From Brachypalpus laphriformis (lineage: Eukaryota > Arthropoda > Insecta > Diptera > Syrphidae), in assembly GCA_945910035.1 (NCBI GenBank), contig OX246756.1:58243808-58307807 (forward strand): a DNA stretch of 64,000 bases, written 5' to 3'. A program made the translations under genes and the position numbers. How positions within the stretch are numbered: position 1 is the first letter of the stretch; each line of letters starts with the position of its first letter. The notes beneath the pieces are model-generated. The model saw nothing but the letters and a program-made list of their open reading frames with translations. It had not been told where the DNA came from and did no database searches. Below, piece by piece: positions 11,511 through 22,297 of this stretch.

Positions 11511-12846
11511 AGGTGTTTTTTTTTTTGTACCAAAATCGAGTGAAAAGTGAGACTACTTATCTGAAAAGTATTCGGTTTAGACGTGACGCGGTTCCTTTTG
11601 ATACGACGACACGTTTCTTCGGCAGAAAAACGCCTTCAAAGCGAATAGAATACGGATACCATGGGGTTATATTTTAATCACTTTCTCGTAAAAATAATTT
11701 GTATCCAAAAAGTACCTATGTATATAACATAGGTACATACTCGTACTTCTATCTTGCGTTTAAAGTATTCCCGGCAGTTTTATTGTTTTGCTTTGAAGTT
11801 GTAATAAAATCGGCAAGAGAGTGTTAAATGACATTTCATTGTTATCATTTCTTTTTACAACCCTAAGGTGAAAGGGTTTTAAAACGTAAAAGAAGGTCTC
11901 TATAACGACGCTTTGTACTGTAATACCTAGAGTACATGAGAGTGTTGCAGCTCATTCTGGAATGTTTTGTGTAAATAAAATTTTATTACACAAATCTTCG
12001 TTGATGCTCATTATAATAATTGTTTAAAGCTCCTTGACCGGTAGTCTATTCAATGTTATAACGATAAGGTAATCGTTTTTGTTTTTAATTAAATTGAAAT
12101 ATGCAACACAATGTGGAAATTAAACGAAACGTAATGATCCCCAAGAGAAATAACTTAAGTGATACAGGAGTTTGTAAAATAATTCCTCTGAGAGAATAAC
12201 TTTGACGGATTTCAGGGTTTAAACCAGTGAGTGTATGGACTAGTTATGTGCATAATCGAATGATTTAAAGAATCGAGACATAAATACTCGAGTGATCCGT
12301 ATAATCGAATGATCATTCGAGATATGAGTGCTATCTCAAGACATCGTCTAAAATCATTCGAATGATTTACTATACCTACTTCCTTCGAAGCAGCAAGAAC
12401 CAAGAACGAAAGCAAAGAGTATGCACAAATACTCGTGTCTAATATCTCAACACTCATAGCTCATCACTTATATCTCATCACTCATATCTCAGTTCGAGAT
12501 ATGAGATGTGTATCCGTGTAAAATAGTACTCGATTCATTTTAAAGGCGGGTAGAACAGACACATAGCAGAATCGAGTACATATGTAATAGAAAACCGGTT
12601 ATTGGTTCTATTTCTCTTTGCTACTACTATCTCGAGACATTGGAAGAATCGATTGTAATCGATTATATTAGTCAGAAGCGTCCATCACACGTGTATGGTC
12701 GCATCCGAGTGGACTCATTAATAAAATAAATACTTCCTGAAACAAGTCGCTTTTCGTAGACCCTGGAGAAAGTATTAAACGGAACAATAGTTTTCACGAA
12801 TCAAATAGTCAAAGGAGTGTAATAATAGATACGTATATAATATAAA
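11511..12846. other. No gene; AT-rich with short inverted and direct repeats
   Basis: There is a perfect 10-bp inverted repeat GTACCTATGT/ACATAGGTAC at 11712-11736. From about 12290 to 12510 short words such as ATATCTCATCACTCA, CGAGATATGAG and AATGATCATTCG recur in both orientations. No coding region is recognised. Confidence 0.5.
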
Positions 12847-14540
12847 ATATAGCCACGGCAGCTGCACCGATATGCCCACACATTATGAACTCAATAGTCA
12901 GCAGCCTATTTCCGAGTAAATATGGATTCACACTGCCACGAGACACATCAGATGAAACGGAAACGATACAACCAGTTACAACTGAGGAAGTTATAGAAGC
13001 CGCAGCAGCTGTTAAAAGCAACAAGACGCTAGAGATGGACGGGATCCCGAATTTTGTTCTAAAGGAGGCGATCAAAAACGACTAGTGCTCATACCAAAGG
13101 GCGACAATCCACCTGAGCAATCATCGTCGTTCAGGCCGTTCTGCATGCTAGAGATATGCTGGGGAAAGTGCTCGAGAAAATTATACGGACAAGACTACAC
13201 GGAATGGGACTTGGGGCTTTTTAATTGACAGTTCGGATTCTGAAAGAAACGAAGCACCTACCAACCGTGCAGTACAAGCTGTGTGCGATATAGCACGTGA
13301 TGCAATTGCTGGAGAAAGATGGTTTGGAGGGACAAACCAGTACTGTACTGTCGTGACACTTGATGTCAAGAACGCGTTCAATACAGCCGGCTGGAGCTGT
13401 GTACTAAAAGCACTGAGTGACATGCAGGTATCAAACTACCTACTGCGGATAATTGTGAACTACTTCAAATACAGAACCCATTACTATGACACGGAAGATG
13501 GACCAAGGATGTACAAGATCACGGAAGGAATTCCACAGGGGTCGGTCTTGAAACCAATTCTATGGAATATAATGTATAGTGGCATTCTAGGAACACAAAG
13601 GCCGGATGGAGTGGACATCAACAGTTATGCCGACGATATCGCAATTGAAGTAGTGGCCAAACATTTAGAGGAAGTTGTGCAAAACTGCAATCAAACAATC
13701 GCAAACGTGAAGCTATGGCTGCAGACATCAAGTTAAGAGCTAGCGGATCACAAAACCGAAGCCGTTCTCATAAGTAGCCATAATAAAGTGGAACACCTCA
13801 CCATACAGGTCGGTGAGCAAATCCTTGAGTCGAAGCTGTACAAAGGGGTACTTGTCCTCGGAGTGTCGCTAGACCACACACTCAGCTTCAGGGACCACCT
13901 TATGTACGCAGGCGAGAAGGCCTCCCGGGCAGTAGCGGCAGTATGCAGACTAATGTCAAATATTGGGAGACCAAGGCAGTCGATCAGAAATATCCTAGTA
14001 ACCGTGAGTAGGTCAATACACCTGTATGCGGCACCAATATGGGCATCAGCGGCGCATCATAAGTAATATATTAAAATGATGAACTCGACGCATTGAATCG
14101 TATCTTTAAGGGTATGCTGCGCCTTTAGAATTGTATCAGCGGATGTGATAAGCGTAATATCATCCCGAATGCCTATCGATCTAGACGCGAAGAATGCGCC
14201 CCTACGCGAAAAGGAGCACGATGACGGAACAACAGCTGTAGAAGCTATAAAAGCAAAATGGCAACATAGATGGAACATCACAAATAAATGGCGATGGGCA
14301 TACAAATTTATCATCAAAGTTGATGAATGGATTAGCAGAAAGCACGGGGAGGTAAACTGCTATCTAACACAATTGTTATCGAGGCACGGATGCTTCCGGA
14401 AGTATCTCTAAAAGTACAAGCACGCGGATGACCCATTCTGCCAGCACTGTGAAGGAAAAGTGTAGAGCGCAGAGCATGTACTGATGGAATGCCAAAATTA
14501 TACAAGGCTGGGAACATCCTAGAAAGAGCAATTGGCGGCA
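12847..14540 (+). pseudogene. Degenerate R1-clade LINE (RT plus C-terminal zinc knuckle)
   Basis: In order: ICPHIMNSI and PRDTS (about 12870-12950), LEMDGIPNFVLKEAI (13027-13073), a disrupted fingers region, LDVKNAFNTAGW (about 13360-13395), ITEGIPQGSVLKPILWNIMY (13520-13580), SYADDIAIEVV (about 13625-13655), LADHKTEAVLIS, LGVSLDHTLSF and YAAPIWASAA. A C-terminal region with ISRKHGEVNCYLTQLLS and a CQHC..H....C knuckle (about 14425-14500) follows. This order is characteristic of the R1 clade. Several stops and frameshifts (13083, 13733, 14064, 14409) make it dead. The scrap at 48190-48690 is from the same family. Confidence 0.85.
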
Positions 14541-14702
14541 AAAGTGAGCCCAAGTTGGCGACCTGCGAAGGCTGGGAGACTGCAAATGATAATCACAAGT
14601 ATGATGCAGCAACTGCGTATAGAGGAACGAGCAACGAGAAACGCGAGAAACGAAGATCCTGCCGACTTTGGCAGCTAAAAAGAAATGACGAAATCTCAAA
14701 TC

Positions 14703-14885
14703 TGCCCCTGCGAAGGAATGCCTTGACTGCCGGTGCCGCTGGGGAACAACAGGATAGAGAAACCGGAGGGGTTTTTTGTTTGATTAAATGTCAAACGTGC
14801 CCCTGCGAAGGAATGCATTGACTGGCGGTGCCGCAGGGGAGCAACAGGACAGAGAAACAGGAGGGGTGTATTTTTTTTTTTAGCA
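14703..14885 (+). repeat. Tandem duplication, period 95 bp, in the 3' region of the R1 element
   Basis: TGCCCCTGCGAAGGAATGC starts at 14703 and again at 14798. Both units continue through CTTGACTG/ATTGACTG, GGTGCCGC, GGGGA.CAACAGGA.AGAGAAAC and GGAGGGGT, ending in a T-rich run. The two units differ at roughly a tenth of positions. The second unit ends in T10 at about 14871-14881. Confidence 0.75.
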
Positions 14886-15105
14886 CGTAACCACGGTAGA
14901 GCATGGAGTCGGGTATAACTCGTAGCACGGGCTAAAAGCATCCATAAAGGATTTTTACCCCTACCTGTGCTTAAAACACAACAAAATATAAAAAATAAAA
15001 AATTCCTCCAAATCGAGATTGTGGACCAAGTGATACAAATCCATAATTATGTGCGAAAGCAACTAAACGTGACCAACGTAGTCTCAATATCTTGTTTTCC
15101 GAGGG
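14886..15105. other. No recognisable gene
   Basis: AT-rich interval between two LINE fragments. Nothing recognised. Confidence 0.4.
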
Positions 15106-15270
15106 TCGGTCATTAGTGATCAGCAAAAATAGCAATGCTAAAAGTATGCAGGCTTGAGGCACCCCTTTGGGTCCTCGAAATTGTCAGACACCTTACCATC
15201 GTGGAAGATGTGACCGTTAGTGCACTCATAGGTAGCCTTAATAATAGCTATGAGTTTCTCTGATGGAACT
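15106..15270 (-). pseudogene. Short RTE-like RT fragment (element B type)
   Basis: Minus-strand reading gives SEKLIAIIKATYE, FHDGKVSDNFE and then, frameshifted, PQACILLALLFLL. This corresponds to the element B segment around 44273-44420 (LAIIKATYEGGKCH to GCILSPLLFL). Only the stretch before the YADD core remains. Confidence 0.6.
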
Positions 15271-15730
15271 GAAACTGTGGAAATATGTAAGTTTTGTAGT
15301 GAACCAGAAGCAGAAGCAGGACCCTCTGGTAGGGGTAGAATGAAATAGTAGTTGGATTAAGTCCTATACATATATCTTCTGATCCCGGCCGGACATTCCT
15401 CCTGGTGGATTAGAGTCAGTTCCTTAATATGAAGGAAATGTACACTCACTCACCCATTCAAAGAAGACAAATACTGCGCCAGCTCTAGATCCGCTTCTTC
15501 ATCTCCACAACAGCTTTTCCATGCTAGGTGCAATTCCGAATATCTTCGTTAGATATACATACGTTTCGGCTACCAAATCTTCAGTATCCTACTTAGCCAC
15601 CGGTTTATGAACACTTATGGTGCCTGAGCAGCCATAATAAAGTACGGATTTGATGGGTGTGGTGTCCAGATAACTGGGGAGATTTTTTGTCTTTTGCTTC
15701 TGATTCACAGTATTTTTTTCACGATAACCG
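15271..15730. other. No secure gene
   Basis: A plus-strand stretch near 15275-15345 reads ETVEICKFCSEPEAEAGPSG, faintly like the zinc knuckle of I-group LINEs, but it is too short to call. The rest is unrecognised. Confidence 0.3.
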
Positions 15731-15734
15731 ATGT

Positions 15735-15925
15735 TATGTCAGCCATATGACTAAGCTAGTGGCAGTGTTATGCTTTCGTAGTAGTGTTCACCCAAGCTTT
15801 CGCAATTGATCTTGACTTTATATATTTCATGGGAAATAAATAAATGCTTGCTGACATCAGGATTTGAATCATGAACCATTGGCGACGTTTCCACTACACC
15901 ACTGCCACCCTTGCCACCCCATACC
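15735..15925 (-). mobile_element. Possible second tRNA-derived SINE
   Basis: On the minus strand, GGCAGTGGTGTAGTGGAAAC (about 15915-15890) fits a pol III A box, and GATTCAAATCC about 30 nt on (15871-15861) fits a B box. A body of about 130 bp of unrelated sequence follows. It is unlike the four-copy SINE described elsewhere in the window. Only one copy is visible, so this rests on the two boxes. Confidence 0.35.
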
Positions 15926-15964
15926 CACTGTATACCGCCTGTTCCTGTGAACGCTGAGTTCAAA

Positions 15965-16660
15965 CTTAATCGAGAACGAAGAGTAGCGGGGAAAGAATAC
16001 AGCCCTGGCGTACGCCGGTGTTAACTGCAAACGATTCTGAAAGCATTTCCTTGTAAAGCCCGCGGCAATGGAAGACATAACACATTGCCTTCAGGATATC
16101 TACAATTTTGGTGCGTATGCCTCAATTCATGTGGAATTCACACGTTCCTTTTAGGAACGTGTCGTAAATAAAAGCGAACAGCTAAATACAACTGTAAAAT
16201 GTATTTTACTATAACAAATGAACAAGTAAATGTTTAATGGACCGCGTGGTAACAGGTTGAAGTTCGGATGACAATTGGAATGAATAAATTAGGAAAATGG
16301 TAGACTCGTTGCAGATAGATTGGTGTTGCTCTCTTGCGGTGGATCCGTGATGCAGCGTTTAATTTATTTGTGTTTTTAATTTGAATATTTGACGGGCGAT
16401 GATTGTTGGCTCCTACGTCCTATTTAAACTGTCGAAAGCATTTTTGAAGTGGATAAGGCAGCATGTATTGATGATCTAACTTGAGTTGATGTGATCAGCC
16501 CAGGAACAATTTTTGTGTTAAGCCAAATTGGTTTCCTCGTAGCGACCGACGCTTCTACAGCCACGGATATTTGATTTAAGATCATTTGGGGGAAAGTTTT
16601 ACTGGGTGAAGGCAGAAGCGTGGAATTTGTGAACTGGTTGTCACCCTTCCTTGGCAATTT
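15965..16660 (-). pseudogene. LINE RT fragments (fingers and pre-YADD region)
   Basis: 16660 to 16430 reads LPRKGDNQ, PSKTFPQMILNQISVAVEA and a degraded continuation matching the usual RT fingers (LPKKGDL..., ILNRMS). 16125 to 15968 reads ILKAMCYVF, then VNTGVRQGCILSPLLF, the motif just before YADD. The two pieces are in coding order, so they probably belong to one decayed element. The gap holds a perfect inverted repeat CACGTTCCT/AGGAACGTG at 16141-16161. Confidence 0.65.
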
Positions 16661-16719
16661 AATTTTTTTGACCGCAGCGTTTCCAAAAAATAACCTCAGA
16701 ATAGCTCAACTTATAAAGA

Positions 16720-17704
16720 ACATACTCAGTCGCATTTCAATCGTATTCTTAGAACAAAGGAGTCGGAATCCGACACATTAATCCGTGCACAGGACTCTCA
16801 ACTCTACACTGACGTGTCTAAAATGGACATAAGACCCGGCGCTGCAGTTTTATGTGGATTACTCAACATCAGCGATTCATACAAACTCCCGGGTGACTGT
16901 AGTACCTTCCAAGACGAATTCTTCGCCATTGAAAGAGCAGCACAGGCTATACACACAAAGAAACTAAATCCATCTAGGATCATAATCTTCGTGGGTAGTC
17001 AAGCGGCACTCAAGGCATTGGGGTCGAATCGACTTTAACCTATTCTCAAACTTTAAATGGGAAAGAACCTAGCCTTTCTTGATATAAAGGTTTAGGTTGT
17101 GATATATTGTGCCCAGTGGGCCACTTTTGGTAAACAGAACTGGCGCTGTGGGATCAACCAAACGTAATGTTACGGTGTCCAAATTAACAGCAGCATGCGA
17201 CATAGTAAAATAGCGAAGCAATAAAAGAACTAGAACGGAAAGAATTCACCCATGCATTTGTAGCTATCCCTATTGGTGTACTAAAAAGGAAAATAAACCT
17301 CAAAGCAAGAGAAAAGATCAACACATCCTGGGCAGCCAGAGGCGACTGTGTCATATCTCGCAGCTTATGGCCAACTCTGAACGAAAAAGGGACCAAAAGC
17401 CTTTTGTCAATGATCAAAAAAGAGACCAGTATCATGGGAGGTGTACTAACTGGATATTGCCCGATAGGTGGAATGGCCGTCAAACTGGGCACCAACTCAC
17501 CTGATTTCTGCAGGAGCTGTCATGATACAGAAGAAATCGAAACTATCAAACGCTTGCTGTGATATTGTCCCAATCGTCAGCAACCTCTATATGGGAAACA
17601 GACTTTTTGAAGAGCTAGAAGAATGCACTCTGGAACATGACATGTTTCGTCAAGAGTACAGGCTGGTTTCCTTTAAGACCAACCGAGAGGCAACCAAATT
17701 ATAG
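16720..17704 (+). pseudogene. Decayed I-group RNase H and zinc-knuckle fragment
   Basis: 16800-17038 reads LYTDVSKMDIRPGAAV, FQDEFFAIERAAQAI and IFVGSQAALKAL: RNase H with changes at conserved sites (TDVSK for TDGSK, VGSQ for DSQ). After several frame breaks, 17450-17580 reads LTGYCPIGGMAVKLG and FCRSCHDTEE, the C-terminal knuckle region. The 5' part (RT) is absent. It ends against the 3' end of jockey copy 2. Confidence 0.7.
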
Positions 17705-17744
17705 AAAAAAGTCTACAAATGCAGATGAACTATATAGCTATAGT

Positions 17745-18197
17745 TACAGAGGGCCGGCTGCGCGTACTCATAGTAGTAGGAAATTCGTCCCTCTCATTTT
17801 TTCATTTTTGTGATGACTACGACTAAGTTGCCTTAACAAGTAGTTTACGTTTCTGTACTGTTAACCACGTTAGGTAGGTAGCTTTCCAGTGAAGGCACCT
17901 ACTAATACCGTCATTATATGCGGTTTTTTCTTACGGCGCTAGGTCGAAAGGTCTTGTTCTTTGTAGTCGGCGCTCAAGGTTTGTCACGTCCATAGTACGG
18001 ATTATTTCATTATTGCAGTGAACATGAAGACGGGTACGAAGTTTGCGAGCAAAGTTTGTTACTTCGTCCCGTCTGTGAATATCACTATTTCTTATATACC
18101 AAGGAGCATTCACGATTGCTCTTAGTATTTTGTTTTGCTAGCAGTAGAGCCATATTGCTTGGTTTGGTACAACCCCAAAGTTGTATACCATATGTCC
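17745..18197 (-). pseudogene. Jockey copy 2: C-terminus and 3' UTR
   Basis: 18197 to 17931 matches the last part of copy 1 ORF2: NAPWYIRNSDIHR, then a basic tail ending RRLQRTRPFDLAP. A stop near 18140 breaks it. 17930 to about 17745 resembles the 3' UTR of copy 1 (for example CTACTATGAG). No poly(A) remains. Confidence 0.75.
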
Positions 18198-21100
18198 TAG
18201 GTTAGCAACAGCTACAGAAACCCTAAAAGTACAGACTGGGGTATGTATACAGAGCTAGTAAGGAAACATCTTAAGGATGGGCCTATTCGCAACGGCGATC
18301 CTCAAGATATAGATAAGGCGGTAGATAACTTAGGCAAAGTAATGAACATGGCACTCGAAAGGGCCTGTCCACTAAGAAAGAAGTCCAAGAGGTCCCAACC
18401 TCCTTGGTGGAGCAAGGAAATCAACTCCAAGAAAAAACAGGTTAGGCATTTCTACAACAGGGCCAAAGAAATAGGAGACGGTACCACATGGGATGAATAT
18501 ATGGACCGCAAGCGGGAGTTTAAGTACTTAATCAGGCAATCAAAAAGAAAGTCCTGGAAGGAATTATGTCAGTCCATTGCGGATACTAGTGAAGCTTCCA
18601 GACTTCGCAAGATGCTAGCCAAAGACACTTCTGTCCCAAGCTTCATCAAAAAATCTGACGGCTCGTGGGCAGAAAGTAGCGAAGAAGTTTTAGAAACGTT
18701 AATTGAAGCTCACTTCCCAGGAAGTAGATCGCCAATGGATTCTACTACTAATAGCTACTCGTACAATGGTAGGTCAATAGGGGACGACGTAGAGAATCTC
18801 ATTACATGGAAGAATCTGCGATGGGCCATTATGTCATTCGCACCATTCAAAGCACCAGGCCCTGATGGAATTTTGCCAGCTATGCTGCAAAACTCTCCAG
18901 CCAAGGTCAGAAGCAGGCTTAGGGAAATTTTTAAACATTGTTTAAGGTCATGTTACGTACCAGTGGCATGGAGGGAAGTGCGGGTTATATTCATACCTAA
19001 GGCAGGTAAACCAAGCCACACTTCAGCGAAAGACTTCAGACCCATAAGTCTCTCGTCATTCCTCCTCAAGACACTTGAAAGACTTCTTGATATTCACATC
19101 AGAAGTAACTGTTGCAACGGGATTCTATGCAAAGCTCAGCATGCATATCTGAAGGGGAAATCGGTGGAAACAGCTTTACACGACGTAGTAGGAAAGATAG
19201 AGACTAGCCTTCACCATATATAACATGCACTAGCAGCCTTCCTAGATATAGAAGGGGCGTTCAATAACGTAGAAGGAAGGGCCATCAAACAGGCCCTGGA
19301 AACAATGAACGCCGAGCATAGCATTACCAATTGGCTCTGCAATATGCTAGGCACTAGAAACATTAACTCCACTATCGGAAACAGTTCAATAAGAAAATCC
19401 GTTACCAGGGGGACTCCCCAGGGAGGCGTTATCTCACCCCTCCTCTGGGTTCTAGTCATCGATGAGATACTTAAAGAACTAAGCAACACAGGCATAAGCG
19501 TCACTGCTTACGCAGACGACGTACTGATTTTAGTTCAGCGCAAGTTCCTTGACACACTAAGTGAAATTATGGAATCAGCTCTTAATGGTCTAGAAAAATG
19601 GGCTAGAGGGTGTGGACTACACGTCAACCCGGATAAAACCGAATTGGTACTCTTCAGCAAAAAATACAAGATACCACCCTTCAAACTGCCTAAGCTAGCA
19701 GGGGTGGAGCTTTCCCTTTCGGATCGCGCTAGATATCTTGGGATAATGCTAGATAGGAAGCTAAATTGGAAACTTAACACACAGGAAAGGGTCCGCAAAG
19801 CTTATAATGCTCTCTTCATCTGTAAGCGGACCGCGGGGAAAAAATGGGGCCTGAAGCCCGCAATGATGCACTGGTTATACATCATGGTAGACAGACCCAT
19901 CCTTACGTATGGGGCTCTTGTGTGATGGAAGGCAACGAATACGAAAAACACACGGGATATGTTGGCCATGGTACAAAGAACAGCTTGCATTGCCATCACG
20001 GGTGCTCTACGCACAACACCTACGGGAGAGATCTTTCTGTGTCTTTTACCATTAGACCTACAAATTAAATTTCAAGCGGGCAATAGTGCGCTTCGGCTCA
20101 CTAACGTTGGTCTCTTCAGGACTAATAACATAGGACACAGCTCCATTCTCAAAGAATCTTTTCCCGGTATCCCTGACGAATCGGACGATATACTTGGCAC
20201 CTTAGACTTCGACACACCATACGAAGTACTGTATCCAGTTAGAGAGGACTGGCGAAGGAAGACAGTCTCTGTCCATAACGAGATTGCAATATACACAGAT
20301 GGTTCTAAGACCAGTGAGGGCACGGGGTCAGGTATTTACTCGAGAGATACGAACCTACAGGTGGCCCTGAGACTTCCGGACACATGCAGTGTGTTCCAAG
20401 CAGAGGTTCTGGCTGTACTTAAAGCTGCGGAATTACTTGAGATGGGATCAATATCCGATAAGAATATCGCCATCTACATTGACAGTCAGGCTGCGCTAAA
20501 GGCGCTAGAGTCTTACGTCACCAAATCTGATATAATCAGGAATTGCCGCACAATGCTTAGGGCATTATGTACGCAGAACCGAGTCAGATTATGCTGGGTA
20601 CCTGGACACTGCGATATTGAAGGCAACGAGCAGGCCGACGCGCTGGCTAAAAGAGGAGCGGGGTTCCAACGTAGCGATATAATTGGTAGCATTAAGCCAC
20701 CAGGGTACGTGGCCAAGGGAATTATTCGGGATAAAATCATTGACACGGCTAATCTAAGATGGTCAAACATAGATGGTCACAGGGTGTCTAAGACCTTGTG
20801 GCCTGTGCTAGATCGCAGAAAATCTGGGGAGATAATCAAGTTAGATATATCGTGGTTAAGAACAGTGATAGGAATACTCTCTGGCCACTGTCTCCTAAGG
20901 AGGCATGCCATGAGACTAGGTTTATCCGATACGGATGTTTGTAGGTACTGCGACGACCTACATGTCTCAGAGGATATAACTCATATACTCTGTGAATGTC
21001 AAGGAATTGCCAGGACAAGGCTAAAGCATCTTGGAAGATACTTCTTCGATAACCTTGAAGAGGTGAGGTCCCTAAACCATAACAAGGATCTTTTCAGATT

Positions 21101-21235
21101 CTGTAGGGAGATTAATTGCTTGGGAGAATGGGTTTAGGTCTTCTGCCGTGAAGGTTTCCTAGGGATCGTGATGGGCCCACTTTGGTGCCTATTGTTTTAT
21201 GATAACCTCATAACCCTACCTAACCTAACCTAACC
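18198..21235 (+). mobile_element. 5'-truncated I-group LINE with CCTAA-repeat tail and 13-bp target duplication
   Basis: It is flanked by ATACCATATGTCC at 18185-18197 and 21236-21248; jockey copy 2 continues on both sides. It starts inside ORF2, upstream of RT, so the endonuclease is missing. It ends about 100 nt after the stop in CCTAACCTAACCTAACC. Element G (52921-56846) ends the same way. Confidence 0.9.
18243..21137 (+). pseudogene. RT - RNase H - zinc knuckle of the 18198 element, two nonsense codons
   Basis: It is one frame of about 965 codons with only two stops: TAA at 19221-19223 and TGA at 19923-19925, the latter in place of Trp in the conserved VWW. The linker has WWSKEINSKKKQVR. 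RT motifs are APGPDGILPAML, FIPKAGKPSHTSAKDFRP, FLDIEGAFNNV, GTPQGGVISPLLW and AYADDVLIL (about residues 200-460). RNase H motifs are YTDGSKTSEGTGSG, FQAEVLAVLKA, IDSQAALKAL and WVPGHCDIEGNEQADALA (about 685-820). The C-terminal knuckle is CRYCDDLHVSEDITHILCEC. Few lesions suggest a fairly recent insertion. Confidence 0.9.
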
Positions 21236-22015
21236 ATACCATATGTCCAAGACGGTTTTAGCACTTGCTTATACAGAAGCAGTTTGTTGTATACCCTTAA
21301 CTTCGAGTATCTTCCGAGTAGCCAATACATTTCTCTAAATCCGATTTCGAGCTCTTCGCGCTTCTTTTTAACGTGTGGTTTCCACGTAACTTTTGCGTCT
21401 AGGGTCATTCCTAGATAATTTGCCTCGTTTGCGTACGATATTTGCACCGAGTTAATGGATATAGATAAGTTGTTTACCTTTCTTAACATAAAGTTGACAT
21501 GCGTTGATTTTGTCTCATTGATGACTATTCGCCATGTTTTTGTCCATTCGCATACTTTGTTCAAAGCTCATTGGAGTTTTCCCGTTGATGATTCGACTGA
21601 CTCATCCGTTACGAGGATAGCCGTGTCGTCTGCGAACGTTGCTACAACGGTCCCTTCATCTTGTGGTATATATCTCTTGTGTAGAGCAGGAACAAGATTG
21701 GACCGAGAACACTTCCTTGTGGAACACCGGCGTAGATTTCTTTGAAATCCGAATATTCACTCCCGTGTCTAACACGGAAAAGTCTGTTTCCAAGATAAGA
21801 TTCCAATATTCTGTACAAATTTTCCGGTAAGATTACCCTTAGCTTATACCTTAGGCCTTCGTACCATACCTTGTCGTAGGCTTGCGATACGTCGAGAAAA
21901 GTGCTAGAGCATTTTTTTTTTTTTTCTAGAGCTTTTTCAATTTCGTTCGTTATTCGATACACCTGATCGATTGTGGAATGTTTGATCCGAAAGCCGAATT
22001 GATGATCCGGGATCA

Positions 22016-22017
<2 letters not shown>
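21236..22017 (-). pseudogene. Jockey copy 2: RT palm and thumb
   Basis: 22017 to 21642 reads IPDHQFGFRIKHSTIDQV, FLDVSQAYDKVWYEGL and YAGVPQGSVLGPILFLLYTRDI. After a frameshift around 21640, the minus strand shows the region of the FADD motif and then 21564 to 21236 (VNEWTK-like, NYLGMTLDAKVTWKPHVKKK, KQVLKPSWTYG). It is about three-quarters identical to copy 1 by eye. It joins 26813 when copy 1 is removed. Confidence 0.85.

Positions 22018-22061
<44 letters not shown>
22018..22061 (-). repeat. Poly(A) tail of jockey copy 1
   Basis: An uninterrupted run of 44 T on the plus strand, at the 3' end of the minus-strand element and directly beside the target duplication. Confidence 0.95.
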
Positions 22062-22297
22062 CTCGAGGGTAGGTGAAAATCTTCAACAAGACACTATGAG
22101 GATCGACAGCGCGTGCTCATAGTAGTGTGGGATTCTTACCCACTAAAAAACCTCCCTTCAAAACAGACTTGTTTTTATTTTTTACTACAACTAAGTATTC
22201 GACTTATCAAGTAGTTTTCGTTTCGCGAAATAATGACGTTTTGCAGGTACCTTCCCATTAGAAGTTCCTGCCAGCTCCGCAGTTTAGACGCGGCTAC

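Noticed and set aside
11712..11736. Perfect 10-bp inverted repeat as a regulatory site or terminal repeat
   Set aside because: Isolated in AT-rich sequence, with no element or gene beside it.
16141..16161. 9-bp inverted repeat with 3-nt loop as a terminator
   Set aside because: No gene reads into it; the setting is eukaryotic LINE debris.
21205..21240. A telomere or interstitial telomeric array
   Set aside because: Only about three CCTAA units, sitting exactly at the 3' end of a LINE and inside its duplicated target.
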